Source of the DNA: Gonatopus flavifemur
Lineage: Eukaryota; Arthropoda; Insecta; Hymenoptera; Dryinidae
Assembly: GCA_018340375.1 (NCBI GenBank)
Contig: JAFFJZ010000008.1
Coordinates: 3,968,001-4,032,000 of the forward strand
Direction of reading: 5' to 3'
Length of the DNA stretch: 64,000 nucleotides
The notes under the pieces were generated by a model. The model was given only the letters and a program-made list of their open reading frames with translations, did no database searches and was not told where the DNA came from. The position numbers and the translations under genes are program-made. Shown piece by piece: positions 10,418 to 23,131 of the stretch. How positions within the stretch are numbered: the stretch's first letter is position 1; each line of letters opens with the position of its first letter.

Positions 10418-12771
10418 TGGATCTCTTAAAAAATATGTAGATTTCACCAGATCTGAATTTTGGCAAGAATCTCCACAAATCTCTTAATATCCACTTTCAT
10501 CTGAAGATTTTTATTTTGCAAGATATCCAAAAGATGTACGGAGGTCCAAAAAGATATCTACAGATCTGAAGAATTCTTTTCGAATCTCCCCATACATTTC
10601 CGGATTTCTTCCAAAATTTATATCTCCAGATATAAGTAGACATTGGAAAATTTCAGAGATTTTTGCCACAATTGAAATCTTTCATCACAAATAGATATCA
10701 CAAGATTTGTGAAAGATTTTCGCAAAAATAAATCTCATTAGATCCAATCTTCTTTCCTCGGGGAGATGGAAACTCAAAACATTTTCAAATCAAATAGAGC
10801 TTTGTACGAATACGAATAATAAAAAATTAACAAATATAATTCATTTTTCATTCAAACTCAGGTTGTCAACTTTCTAACTCACTGAGTTGTGATCTTCCTA
10901 GAGCTATATATTAAAAGAGGACAGCACGTGTTCAGAATGTGATTCAAAATAAGTTCACATCTTAAACTTTCGCATTCAACTTCTAAGATAAAGAGAAACA
11001 TTAACACTATCAGGGTTCGTATATCATTAAAAACAACACACACACACGCATACAGACACATCATAGTGTATTCAATGACTCAAAGGTAAATTACTTCCAA
11101 AAATCCAAGCATACAATACACGACACTAGTGTGTCCTTCATTTCAAAAAGCATACTTTCCTCTCACTCTCCTTACCTTTTCTTCTCTCCAATCATGATCC
11201 GCCCACGCATTCGCGCGTAGCCACCCACGCGCATTACACGTGCGTGCGCACTGATTCACACGAAAATACTGTGGAATTATCTTTGAGACTTGAAATTTTC
11301 TTAATCGCAATTACAAAAACCATGTAAAGAAATTTTCCCAAATTTCAATCCTTTCGGTTTTACCATAGAACCATTATGGCAAATATTATGCATAAATAAA
11401 TCCATTTAGTCCATACATCAGTAAACTGTGAGTGCCCTACATATTCCTCAAAACATTTATATATGGATACTTGTTAGGAATTCTTAGAAGGGATTTCGGT
11501 GTGAAATACCATTTAATCACAGGCGATCAATGCGAAGGTGAATATAATCACAAAAAATCAATGTTTCTTATTACCAACGCGTTTTTTTTTCATGAAGTTT
11601 ACGTTGAGTCTTAGTTTATAAATCATGAATGAATTTCAATCGTAGATAATGAAATTCTCCAAAGGATGTAAAATAAAATAAGTTCGTGAGCTGTAAATGA
11701 ACACTAATTTTTTTTATCAAACAACTTCAATTCACCTTCACAGACTTCGAAGTAATTATGACACATATTGTTGGATTAACACGATCGAGTAGAAAGAGAT
11801 GTGGACTCGTTTCAATTTTTAAAATTCATGATTTTTGAAAAATAATGTATAAGCAATGAAAAGTTGAGAATAAACTTTTGAAACTCAATTAACTTTGTGA
11901 ACAGTTCATACAGGCTATACAGCGGTGTTAATTTTAACACCCAAGGATTTCTACATTCTCTTTGTTTGTTCAATTACTATCTACTTTACTTGCTTTTCAT
12001 GATTAATTCTCATTTTTTTCTAAAGCAATTTGCTATAGAATTGTTGAACAATTTATTTTCAAATCACAGATATCTCATGAAGTAAGAATGAGTACGTATT
12101 TCGCTGCACACTTTGTCAGTCAAAAATGAATTTGAGGGATAACGCGTATGTTGGGGAATGTAGCACGTGTAAAACATTAACGTAAAACCAGCTTGACGTA
12201 CCAAATTTTTAAATCCTCAAGAATATCTATCCAATTATAATCCACGCATTTCTTTTTCATGCGAATAACGCGTAACTATCTATATCTCCATTCTACACGT
12301 GTATATTTTCTCTTTTTTTCATTTCATGAAACAGGTGTTAGTATTTGTCCTACTTAGCAATTAAGACAACCTCGTAGTCTTAATTCACATTAATTTATTA
12401 TACGCATTATTAGTGATGTTGATAATAAAATGGGATGGATTCCTATTTGTAAATGAAAGAATAAATACTTGTAATTAAAATGTATTGATGTAGGATTATT
12501 ATAATTCACAATTACAGCCTATGATTTTCTCAATTCCACATTTTGAACTAATCAGTATATGTAAATAGAAACATACATTATAAGCTGAAATGATTGAAAC
12601 AATAATTTCGAAGATACTCCAAAAAACATTTATTCACCAATCCAAATATGTTATAAACATACACCTATGAGCATACACAGATACAATCCTCATCGAATCC
12701 TTCCCTGAACAGGGTCGCATCCGACTCCATAGCCTGAGGCAGTTTTCTCTCTTGCTGGGTGCCCATTTTTC
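10418..12771. other. AT-rich spacer with an AGATCT-rich part
   Basis: From 10420 to about 10760, variants of AGATCTGAA, AGATATC and AAATCTC recur on both strands in an irregular way, suggesting a diverged satellite-like or foldback relic. A short CpG-rich run lies at 11200-11252 (CGCGCGTAGCC, ACACGTGCGTGCGC). The rest is featureless AT-rich DNA. Confidence 0.4.
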
Positions 12772-13160
12772 ACGACTCTCCCTTCTCTTTCTCCTCCGTC
12801 CTTCCCACTTTTTATCCCTCTTTTTTCACCTTTCTCTCTCTTTCCACTCATTCCTCTTTCCTTCTCTTTCTTCCTCTTTTTTTCTTTTAATTCCATCTAT
12901 CTCTTCTTTTTTCTCCTTTTTAATCTCCCTCCATTGGCCAGGTATCTTTATCCCTTTCCCTTCCTCTTGCATCTCTTTTTCATCGTATCTATGGCCTCAC
13001 GCACTCCCTGCTCCTCCTTCTTCTTTTCCTTCTTCCTCTCTCCTTCCTACCCTTCTTCATAGTTTCCCCATCGTTTCAGCTTCTCGCTCTTTCAATTCGA
13101 CTTTATCTTCGCTTCTGCAGCAGAAGCAATAACAGCGGCAGCAGCAACAACAACAACAGT
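12772..13160. repeat. Polypyrimidine tract followed by CAG/CAA repeats
   Basis: From 12772 to about 13100 the + strand is almost all C and T. Irregular CAG/CAA triplets follow at 13117-13160 (GCAGCAGAAGC, CAACAACAACAACAG). The strand bias continues for over 300 bases. A 126-codon frame rich in Ser, Phe and Leu results from the base composition and is not a gene. Such tracts often occur near promoters or in introns of insect genes. Confidence 0.6.
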
Positions 13161-13649
13161 TGGCATCTATGATTATTACTGAGCATCTCGTTACACCTCC
13201 ATATTGAAAGCAAGGGCTTCGAGGAAGACAAAGATAATTGAAAAATAACCGTCTTATGGATCGAAGTAATATTCCTTCTTCAAGTATAAAATTACTTAAA
13301 TGGTAGACATTGATTATTTTTTATCAACAATATCTCAGTCAAAGGTTCCAGATTAAACTTACAGGCCGATAACATCAGTTGCGAGATAATTCAGTTTTAC
13401 ACTGTACCAAATTTCAAAACACATAGTTTGGTAGTAATGTACAGTTTTATGGAATATTTTGTTGAGGTGTGAAAAATACCTGAAAAAATATCCTTAAAAC
13501 GTGTGAACAAGATTGTTGTGCACATCCATAGAATAATACTCTGTGCAGCGCCTAAAAAATCATTAGAATATTCTTTTTTGATATATTAAATGGACGTTCA
13601 GAGGATGTTTGAATATCCTGGTGAAAATGAAGCGTATGAAACGGCCTGG
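13161..13649. other. Spacer, nothing recognised
   Basis: AT-rich, no structured repeat or exon seen. Confidence 0.45.
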
Positions 13650-13770
13650 AAGCGTAACCAAAGAGCCATCCAAACGCAATTCAGGAGGGAATTGAAACAT
13701 TTTCACGCTTCATTTGGTCCAATTCCTGCTTCCTCGAATTTGGATTTTTACCAGAGTAGTTTCATCTGGT
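13650..13770 (+). repeat. Dispersed repeat, copy 1 (partner at 36325-36430)
   Basis: AAAGAGCCATCCAAACG, AATT-AGGAGGGAATTG, ATTTTCACGCTTCATTTG, CTGCTTCCTC and TTTGGATTTT occur in the same order in 36325-36430. The identity is too long for chance. No terminal inverted repeats are seen, so it is not one of the foldback families. Confidence 0.65.
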
Positions 13771-15119
13771 GATGTCAAGAAGAATCAACCTTGTTTTCAC
13801 AGAAAATTCATCAAGTTTGTATGGATATTTTATAAAAATCTATCAGAATCAAGCCTTGCCGAAATATTTGTCAACATGCATAGAATGACCTTGAGGGACA
13901 CGGGTCTTAATATTTGTTTTCTTCCTACGCGGATGATGACACTTTGGAAAAATCAACTATTTAGTTTTCTCAACGCGAAAACACTTGGATGTTGCAATCA
14001 ACTTTTTAGACTTCAAAACAAAAGTTTCAGTTCTCACCAGCATGAGGTTTTGCTAAACCAAATACGATCATAAGTTACTTGCAGATAACTATTCAGTTTT
14101 ATAATCGCACTATAGCCATCTCTATAGTTCACAGCTTCGATAATGAAAAAGGAGATAATAATCACTCTCAGATGCTTCTAATTTGTGCTCAGCGGAAGAA
14201 GCAACACATCTTCTTTTGTAAGCTCAGCTTGAACTGACGTGAAAATAATTTGAGTTGAGGTGCAATAATTTTAGTGATGATCCCATCGTCCAAGTAAGGG
14301 ATGAATTATTTTTCATGACCAGAAATCGATAATTGAAAAATACTCTCTGCACCTGCCCTATAGAGCGCTTCACTACAAGTAAACAGAATTACAGCGCTTT
14401 TCAAGCACCTTCCCACGTGAGCACGAACCTAGGACCAATATTCTGTTCGATTTTGCCCTAATTTTCTAAGTTCGGGCTTCAATTGAATGGAGGTTGAACC
14501 AATATTTGTGCTGAGATGGGTTTGAATGAAGGTCCTTGCAATGAAGCTAGTCACTAAAAAGAGCCTTGAGATGAACTGGAGGGTGGCTAGGATCATTCTT
14601 TCCAGGACAACATCCTAATAATATCCTAATATTCAAACAAGATTTTATAGTCTATGATTTTTCATTCCAAAATAATCGAAATTTGCTGTAAAATTATTCG
14701 AAAGGATTTTAATCTGATAAGATTTCTGCTATAATTCCATAGTAAATTTTCGAGAGATTTTTCACATTTCAGGCTGAAAAAATGAATGTCTATCCGCAAT
14801 CAGAAGTGGAATCAGGTTTTCAGTACTTTATCTGATTCACAAGCATCCTCAAACTATGTTAAATGCTTCAATTTCTCAGTAAACAAAATTGTTGACTCAC
14901 AAATATATTCATTCCGACCATCATAAGATAACGTTTCAAGTTACTAACACGCTATTAATAAAAACTATCAAACAAGTGGCAGCAAATACCTTGTATCTTT
15001 GTCATTCCGGTCCAACGGAATCCATTTTCCACGCATTAATGAAAATAGATGAAAAGTTGGAAACGAATTCAATGTCTAAAGTTAATCACAATAACAAAAG
15101 GAAGAAAGCAAGTAGCCCT
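13771..15119. other. Spacer, nothing recognised
   Basis: Only short frames without family features are present (for instance a 97-codon + frame starting at 14889). No repeat partner was found. Confidence 0.45.
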
Positions 15120-15480
15120 GACTCTTTCACTGCTTTCTTGTTGCTCGCGGACTTGACCGTCTCGTCGATGACTCGATGCTGAGTTCGTATCCGTGCGAGA
15201 AGTTCGTCTACATAGAACACGTATATCATGTTATCTCTCTTTTTCTCCTTAATGTTTGTGGGTACATCGCAGCGTGGTATCCTTGTCCAGCCCTGGCTAC
15301 CTGGGCACCCGTGGCTTTATTCTACCTCCCTCCCTACTCCTGTTACACTCACTTACTCTCCTTCTCTCTCTTTTTCTCTTCCATTCTGGATCGTGGTACC
15401 CGTTTTCCGTTCTGTTCTCGCCCAACCAACGGAGAAAGAACGCAGAAGTTACATTGACAAGAGGAAAAGAAAAATCGAGA
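15120..15480. other. CpG- and pyrimidine-rich block
   Basis: The 5' part (15130-15215) has CpG (GCTCGCGGACTTGACCGTCT, TCGTCGATGACTCGATG) and the 3' part is C/T-rich. Three overlapping frames in different phases argue against a coding exon. It may be regulatory. Confidence 0.25.
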
Positions 15481-15913
15481 GTATTTTTTTAACACCAACT
15501 TCTTTCATGTCCTGATTAAAAACATCCTTCACGTCAAATCAAATCAAATATCATTGAACCAGAACGTTATACACTTTCGATAACATTTGATTGGTTTGGA
15601 TAGAAACAAATGTACGGAAATCAGTTGAAACTTACTGAACAAGTCATCGAACCAGATCCGGATGAAAAAATCGTTTTTTAACCGGAGCAGACGATCAATT
15701 TATACAGAAGAGTACCGTGGACAAGTTTGATTGAATTGTATGATACTTCACACTCGTTCACATGTATTCTTTCCTTCAAAAACTGTTGGTACCTTCACTT
15801 AATGTGCAGTGTTGTAAACACGGGGACCAATGATCCTTCGTTGCAAAATTTTATGCCTCCGATGGGTTCCCAAATAATCATGTCAATAAAATTGAAACAC
15901 TGAACTGAGATGT
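15481..15913. other. Spacer, nothing recognised
   Basis: No exon or structured repeat was identified. Confidence 0.4.
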
Positions 15914-15996
15914 AACCCAGGTGGCATAAAAGTTCAAAAAGAGCTCATAGTTAATACAATTTATTCATGAAGAACTCTTGTGCCATCTGGGAGGTT
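15914..15996. repeat. 83-bp hairpin
   Basis: CCCAGGTGGCATAAAAGTTC (15916-15935) pairs with GAACTCTTGTGCCATCTGGG (15972-15991), leaving a loop of about 36 bases. It is probably a very short foldback element. Confidence 0.6.
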
Positions 15997-16217
15997 TACA
16001 ATTATACTGATTGCTTGTCAATATCAACAACAAAATGTAGTTAAAAAACGAATTCAATCTTTATCACTGAAATAATATCAGGGCTCCCACTGACCATATA
16101 TGCTCAAATAACTCATTCGACAAAGTCAGTCATTTTAGCATACATAGTTTTTGTGAGCCCATTCCCGCACATAAATTATGCCTGGTTTAGATATGGTTAT
16201 ACCTAGTTTTTTTTACA

Positions 16218-16487
16218 TGCACTGTTTGAAATTTCTGCATGAAGTTTCAATCACATGCGATGGAAGCAATTTACACTCACGCGATTAAAAAAGTTCTTGA
16301 AACTTCAATAACATTTGGATGAAAATTCAGTTAATGAAATGTACTATTATGAGTCATATAATATAGCAAAAATTGAAAATTCAATTACATGTGACTGAAA
16401 TCCTAATTCAATCACCATGAATTGGAAATTCAATTCACAAGTGTACTTCAAAAATGAATGAAAATTCAAGACATTTTTTACAGTGTA
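16218..16487 (+). mobile_element. MITE, ACACTGT ends, copy 1 (270 bp)
   Basis: It aligns along its whole length with 30034-30312: GAAATTTCTG, TTTCAAT/CAATTACAT, ATGAGATT/ATGAAAATTC-AGTTA, TATATAAT and finally TTCAAGACATTT...CAGTGTA. Terminal inverted similarity is short (ACACTGT). Matching ends in two independent copies define the boundaries. Confidence 0.7.
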
Positions 16488-17063
16488 GTTCCGGGAAAAA
16501 TTAATCAGATCCAGGACTAATTAATTCAAATCTAGTGAATTAGATCTACATAGATCTGGAAGATGGAAAAACTCGAATCGACTTAGATCTACTTAGATGT
16601 TTGGAGATCCAATCGTTTTCCAAAAATACTCAATTCTTAGAAACGATATAAAGGTGAAGGAAACAGGCAGTTGATGCACCCAAATCGCAATGAGTTAACG
16701 AGAAGTTTTTGTTGTTTAGATCTACGTAGATCTGAACCATTCGTCCCCGAGGTACCGAACTCAACATAACTGATACAGGGTTGCCACTTCGAACGGACTC
16801 ATGGCCTAGAGAGTATGGTAAAAAAGAGCGGGAGAAGGGAATTACGATGACAAATTTCTGAAGCACACGAAAATGACACAATTTCGGACTTGGAATTTTT
16901 GGAATCATAACATTCTATGGTTCGTATTATCATATTTGAATCATGAGAGAAACCGGGAGAGGTGGCAACCTTGAGCGGAAATATAACTCACATTGACGAC
17001 ACTAAATTGAATCAGGTTCGTCATAAAATTTTCTCAATATTGAAATAATTCTGCATCACATCC
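16488..17063. other. Spacer with recurrent AGATCTAC(A/G)TAGATCTG
   Basis: Palindromic AGATCTACATAGATCTG (about 16543-16560) and AGATCTACGTAGATCTG (about 16719-16736) are spaced about 175 bp apart with further AGATCTAC copies between them. This may be a diverged foldback. No gene was recognised. Confidence 0.4.
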
Positions 17064-17872
17064 AAGGTGTCCCAAAATCCGCGAACCAGATTTTACAGGT
17101 GTATAGTGCAGCCCCCTTTTGAGAAAAAATTTCATTCAAGACTTGTAAAAATTCTTAGTTTTTTTTAAATCCATATACATAATTGAAAAACATTCAGTGC
17201 TTCATACTTGAATTCTACACCATTCATTGAATTGGAAAACGACAGATCTTTGGGAAGGAACTTGGACTATCTTCTCATTATTCAATTCGAAATTATAGCC
17301 ATTTGGAATGTTTAGGCTTTCCGCCAATCAGAATTCAGCAACTTCAAATTATTATAGTTTCGAAATGAAAAATGACAGGGTGATCCAATTTTTTTCAGGA
17401 ATTCGCCATTTCCCAACTCGACGAATGGCGTCAAACTCAAGTATGTAGCACACAATCATTCAATGCTATTGAATGATTTGGATTTGAAAGAAAATCTCAA
17501 AATACTAATGTCACAAAAACTAAGCCTGAAATAAATTGCTTCCAAATGGTGAATTATTGCATTTTGGCTACAGAATACATCTGTAAACTGAGAGAAAGGG
17601 TCTATTCAAATATTCGAAAGCTAGGAAATGTAGTTACTGTAAATAAAAATTTAGTTGCGCTAGCTGAATTTTATTTGTCATAACTATATTTTTTATTCCT
17701 ATTGAATAAACCATTTTATCCATATTTCAGGCAGCTAAACTTTTATTTATCCCAACTAGAGTTCAACTAGCGCAAATAAGAATCTAGCTGCAGCAACTGA
17801 CATTTAGTTGTCCCAACTGGGTACCTTTCTCTCAGTATAAAATCCGGTCTGCAAATCCTGGGACACCCTGTA
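17064..17872. mobile_element. Outer element with GGTGTCCCA ends, about 0.8 kb
   Basis: The left end from 17064 (AAGGTGTCCCAAAATCCGCG ... CAGATTTTA) is inverted at 17838-17872 (TAAAATCCGGTCTGC...GGGACACCCTGTA). The interior has no transposase frame. A second foldback (17587-17836) sits directly beside its right terminal repeat. Confidence 0.6.
17587..17836. mobile_element. MITE with ACTGAGAGAAAGG ends, nested (250 bp)
   Basis: ACTGAGAGAAAGG at 17587 is inverted as CCTTTCTCTCAGT ending at 17836. Inner segments AGTTGCGCTAGCTG and CTAGCTGCAGCAACT also pair. Its interior (TTTATTTGTCATAACTATAT, ATTGAATAAACCATTTTATC) matches 47065-47130, a degenerate second copy. Confidence 0.7.
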
Positions 17873-19399
17873 CCCAAGGGTGCTTCAGAAAAAAAATTTT
17901 ATTTATTTTTTGGCTCTTACCCTCTCAAATGTTTCTATTTTACATTAAAAAAATTCTCACTAAAGATGGTGAGAATTTAGCTAAATTCTTGAACTTGGCA
18001 ATTTTCAAATGGCTGTAACTAATCTTTTAGTTATGATAATAATACGTTGTTCCTGAGTTTTGGTAAGCTCGAAGACTAAACTTGAAGGCTATACAATGAT
18101 TATTTGTGAAAAATTGAGTTAATCATATGTGAATTCAATTTTTATTGAAAAAAAGTTTCCCATGTTAGTTAAATGGGAAACTAAAATTGAAATGACGACC
18201 TCTCTGAGTTGAGCTACAGCGCCCATCTTTGGTGAGAATGACATTTTTTTTTCAAGCATTCCAATGTATTCATAGAGAGAAGCATACTCAGTACACATTT
18301 GGTATCTCGCGATATTTCTCAGCAAAGTTCAAGATGTTTCAGCAACAGTTTTATATGTCTTTTCAGATATAACTTAAACTTTCCTTGCGTCTGAAAGGCC
18401 TTCAAAAGATCTTTCAAGACGTCTCCGAGAAATCTTTCAAAGTTTCTGCAAAAATCCTTTAGATATAAAAACAGTTGAGGACATTGAAAAAAGACATCTT
18501 GTTGCTCAAAAGACATCTAAAACTTGTCTTGTAAGAAACGATATGTTTATTGCATTATTTTAAATTTAACGAAATAAATATTCTCCCTGTTCCAAAAACG
18601 CAAACAAAAATTAATTTGCTGCATCAGCTACTCACTGTTCCACCTGACTTTTTTTATGCTGCTAAAACTAAAATACTCGCTGCTATGGCTATTTATTGGC
18701 TGTCACAGCGAGAATTTCCGCAGCAAAAACAGTCATGGCAACCAAATTTTTCACACTGTAAAAAAATATTCGGGATTCTTCCATACCTATGTAAAGGAAA
18801 TTTCCTATACTTGTACGGTGAAAGCGAATTCCCGTACGCGTGTAGGAATTTTCACATAAAAATATAGTGAAACTGCTTTTTTTTGGGATCCTTATTATGA
18901 ATTTATAGGACTTTTCCTAAAATTTACGGGCAATTTCCTATCCATTTATATGTTAATTACTTCACATAAATGTGTGTGAAATTTCCCATTCAAATTTTTC
19001 ACAATGCGCCATTACACCTGACAAAGTAGCTGTGGCATTTGAAAAAGAATAGCTTCCGTTGATCGGCGAATTATTTTTTCCGTGAACATCCTTCGCTCTA
19101 CGTGAGATATATTACACTTTGATATTTAACGTAGGATCACAGATACATGATTTTATCAGCCCATTATTTTGTTTCAGAAAAAATTAAGAATTTCTATCGT
19201 ATCAATGACTTTAACATTTATTTTTCAAAGTCGACTTGAAGAAATGTTCACTCCTATTTTTCATTCATATATGAACACATTGTATCGCAATAGTTTAGCA
19301 ATCAACAATTACAATAAAGAATGGGAAATTCTTCAAGATCAAACAATAATCAGATGAGAATCAATTCTGCAACGAGATGATAACTAATTATAAAACACA
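17873..19399. other. AT-rich spacer with degenerate repeats
   Basis: 18310-18530 contains recurrent GACATCT/AGATGTC motifs on both strands. 18757-19010 begins with TTTTTCACACTG and ends with TTTTTCACAATG and may be an old element. No gene was recognised. Confidence 0.4.
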
Positions 19400-20160
19400 G
19401 GCGTAATATTCCCAATCTTTTTCATTTTTTTCTCCTTTGATCAGCATACTTTGATCGAAAGAACCTCATGGAAAGAAATTCTCACTCATCCTAGTACGTA
19501 TTTCTCCTTCTTCATCCTTCATCCATCCTTTTCTTTCTCGGTTGGTCTTGGTACCCCCTGTGCGCGACACTCGTTCCAACGAAAGAGAAAGAAAGAGAGA
19601 AAATGAAGTGGACGTCACTGAGGAAGAAACAGAAAGACAGAGAAGGAAACTCCACTTACGAAGTACCTGATCAGAAGAGTCTCGTCGAAAGACCTCTCCC
19701 CTTTCTTCTTCCTCTCTCAGAATCCAGAGTGAAATAAATGTATTTTTTCCTTTTTCCTCTTTTCTTCTTCTCCTTTCTTTGTCCGTCTCATCGCGCACCT
19801 ACATAGCTTACCTGGCGGACCTCTCGACGATGACGACGACGACCACGACGACCACGACGGCGACGACGACGACGCTGTGCGAAGTGGTGGGAGTACAGAG
19901 CGTACTGTATAGGTGAAACAAAGCCAGATAAGTATTGGAAAAGGACAGAAGTGAGGCAAAAAGAGGGAAGCGCAGGTAAAGCGAAAAGAAGAGGGAAAAG
20001 AAAGGGAGAGAAGAATAGCAATTGGTTGAAGTTTGACAAAGATCAACCGAGAAAATCAGCTGGCACGAAGGAGATGAGAGTATAAATATGTGTATATATT
20101 CGAGAAGAGAGGTATGTGTGTGTATACATATATATATATATATATATATGTTTGTATATG
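19400..20160. repeat. Purine-rich region with (CGA)n and (TA)n microsatellites
   Basis: The + strand is purine-rich from about 19565 to 20080 with many GAGAG motifs (GAGA-factor-like). It is interrupted by a CGA/CCA triplet run at 19828-19875 and followed by an (AT)n run at 20128-20149. Several long frames through it on both strands (up to 201 codons) are simple-sequence artefacts. Confidence 0.65.
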
Positions 20161-20700
20161 CAAGAGAACGCGGCAGGGAGAAGGGGGAAACGACAAGGAG
20201 CAGAGAGCGGGATGCTGGGAGGTGGCGGTGGTGGCTCAGGACGGCGGCCATGTTGCCGTATCCCAAGAGAAGAGAGAACACGATCCGTGAGGTGAGCACC
20301 GCGAGGCTGGGCTTCGTTTCGTTCGTTTGGTTTGTTACTCGTTGAAGCGGTGACCAACTTTGGTGGTTAAATTCTTCTACCTGTTCAGTTCGGGGTGGAG
20401 AGAGTGCGTGCACTGCTCTCTCTAGCCGCGTATACTCCGCTTATTTTTTTTCTTTTCCCTCCTTCCTGAGAATCGATGTCGTTGTGATGGAGTTGTTGTT
20501 ATTATCGGTTCGGTTTACGTTCACCAGAAGAGCGAGAAGAGACGAGTTGTGCGCGTGTATCCAAGCCGGTGTGTAAACGTGAAAAGTTTCGAACCAATCG
20601 AGTTTAAAATCATTAATAAGAAGAAATAAATTGTAAACAAGCAGAAACATTGCAAAAATAAGAACATTATCAAGCAGAAACTAAGCCGAGTGTTTGTTTG
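20161..20700 (+). promoter_or_regulatory. grh: Probable grh promoter / 5' UTR region
   Basis: This is the most CpG-rich, repeat-poor stretch upstream of the first grh coding exon. It contains CGGCCATGTTG at 20245-20255, matching the Pho/YY1 core (GCCATNTT), GAGA-type motifs, and an initiator-like TCAGTT at 20385-20390. Donor-like GAGGTGAGC (20290-20297) lies within, and CGAGTAAGT (21221-21228) and CAGGTGAGC (about 21385) downstream. Assignment to grh rests on position and strand; the start site and the first-exon splice cannot be fixed here. Confidence 0.4.
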
Positions 20701-23131
20701 GGATTATTAACAGTGTGATCGTTGTTTCCTTCTAATCAAACGGATGTGCGTATAATTGTTGGATATATTGAATCTTAGAATCACGAGTGAACTTCGGTTT
20801 CCTTGTACAGCTCCAACCTGGTTGTACGAATGTAAAATCCAAATCCAATCGTGAACCATATCTGACTGAAATTGAAGCAACCAAAGCAACCAATTTACGA
20901 CGAAGGCGGTGACAATATCACCCGCTGAGATGTGAACCGGAACGCATGAGGGACGCTCGGTAGTTTGTAGCTGATCCCCCTCTAAAACCCCCACCCACCC
21001 CTCCTCATCCCCACTACTCCTCCTTCCATCCTAATCCACCATCCCGTTTTCTCTATTTTGTTTCTCTTATCACTCAATTTCCACTTCTTCCTCTCCTCCT
21101 CTACCTCCATTTACTTCACTTATTGCTTGGTGCAACTTATCAAACATCGTAAACACACGCGAATTCCATCGACGACGACATATGACTGAATTTCCATCGT
21201 TCTCTTCACGATGCGACAACGAGTAAGTATATTTTCTCAAATTCAATTTTCTCTTTTCTTCGGATAATGAACGTACAAGAAAAAAAAAGATGAGGAAATT
21301 GATGAGAGAACACCAAGATGAAAGAAAAACATTCTTTTCTTGATGGACAGCTACCTGTTCCCAATGATCCACACAGGTGACGTGCAGGTGAGCCGCCGGT
21401 GAACAGGTATAGCGCCAGCCTCGAGACGAACCAAAGAGAGATGGACCTATGACATTACTCATGAGATATAGTTTGTCGTCGTTCGAAAGATTTCTTCTCC
21501 TGATTCATAGTCATTTGATTTCCCAAATGAGACTCCGATTGGAGGGGATTCGGTAATTAGGTTCGTTGAAACGATTAGAAAAAGAATTCTTCGGGCAACT
21601 CAAAAGGGATCAAACATGTGTAAACGGTTATATCGCGATGTTAAACAGAATATATCTGGCCTTTTATTAATTTTGTTTGTCGTTAGATGAAATGCATTTC
21701 AATTTTAGATACTTTTGTTTTCATAATACACCAGTTTGCACTCTTCACATCACTAAAGCACTGTGAAATAGAGAATAAAGACTGCATTTTTTCGTTTGAT
21801 ACATAGAACACTCAAGATGATTCTTTGTCGATGTTAGTAACTTCGAAAAGACTTGGAAGACGTTCGCGATCGAGCGTACAAGTAAATGAGCAATCAAGTC
21901 GTTATTCCCGACGTGAATGAGAATCCTCTCCAACTTCTTATATACCAGTTACGGAGACGACAACGACGATGACGACGACGGAGTCTCCATGTCTCTTTGG
22001 AGGCAACGTTCACTGGCGCGAGGCGAGGGCGTACAGATACTTGAAATACAAACGGACCCACAGAGGTGGGTCCAATCTGATGCAGTGTTCCCTTTGAGAA
22101 TCAGGTTAGACCGGCCGAACCTGCTCCTCTGGCTTCTCAGTCGGTTCGCGGTATATACCGGCTGTGTGTTGTACCTACTCCTGCTTTCCTCTTCTTCTCT
22201 CAATCGCCCCAATCTCTTTCTTCCGCGTAGTAGAGGTAGGTACCTATACCTCTATCTACTTCCCCCTTGTGCATCCTGTTTAACTTCTCTTTCCTTCGCT
22301 CTTTGACGCATCTTACGTAGCCGGTTTCATCTCCAAGAACCGTCAAACAGCTCTCCTTTTTTATTCTTTGTTTTCCTCTTCCTGTCTTCTTTTTTCCTAC
22401 GTCAAACCGCATACGACAGGATAGACTCTCGTTCCAAAAGGACTCATTTGTATCCTCTCTCGATAGTTGCGCGGGTTCTCGTGTTCATCTAGCATTACAC
22501 AACTCCTTCTCTATCTCCTTCTTTATAAAAGCAAATATATTTACATGATACTTTCGAACATGTCAGGTCGTAAATTATTTCCCTTCGCGAGATCCCAAAA
22601 GAGGCAACATCCACATTTTTTGATGCCTTGTAACTCAAGTGGAGGAAATTTACTAGTTTGCATTAATTTTCTATCGTCTGCTTCCCCGTTACGACTATTA
22701 TCATCACACCTGTCTATCCGCGGTAGCTTCTTTGCCGCCACCTCTGCGCAAACGTTGATGCTGAATTCCAGTTTTACGCGTGCGGCTTCCCTTCCCCCTT
22801 TCCATCTTCCTCGTTTTCTTCTCAAGTTGTTCTCCTCCACGCGAAAAGATGAATGAGACGTCGTCGACGACGACGGAACGGCAACGAGAGAGGAAGAAGC
22901 GAAGACCAAACGAGACACGAGTTAACTGGTTTTCAACAACCAGCAAAACCTGGTGCTCAAACCCCCGTGTCTGGTTCTGAGTCTTTCAATATTCAGGGTT
23001 ATAGGTCACTTCGCGTGACCTTCGATCGGTGCAATGACTTCCTTGTTATTTGTTATTTTCTTTTCTTCAACAGAAAATTCCATTGAAGCTACAAATTGTT
23101 TACTATTTTTCTGTTTTTTTTGTGTTCGCAG
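20701..23131. other. 5' flank or first intron of grh, CpG- and pyrimidine-rich
   Basis: The region keeps above-background CpG and several C/T-rich runs (20985-21110, 22190-22390, 22500-22830). A pyrimidine-rich tract leads to CAG at 23071-23073 and a stronger one to TTCGCAG at 23125-23131. These look like acceptors for the untranslated part of the first coding exon. No convincing coding exon was found; the overlapping frames near 21917-22980 occur in several phases on both strands. Confidence 0.4.

Noticed and set aside
12752..13132. 126-codon + strand frame
   Set aside because: Made of Ser, Phe, Leu and Pro because the tract is nearly pure C/T; no start context, domain or splice border.
19808..20413. 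201-codon minus-strand open frame
   Set aside because: It runs through CGA triplets, a TA microsatellite and purine-rich DNA; the product is Ser/Val/Arg low-complexity, and other frames on both strands are open too.
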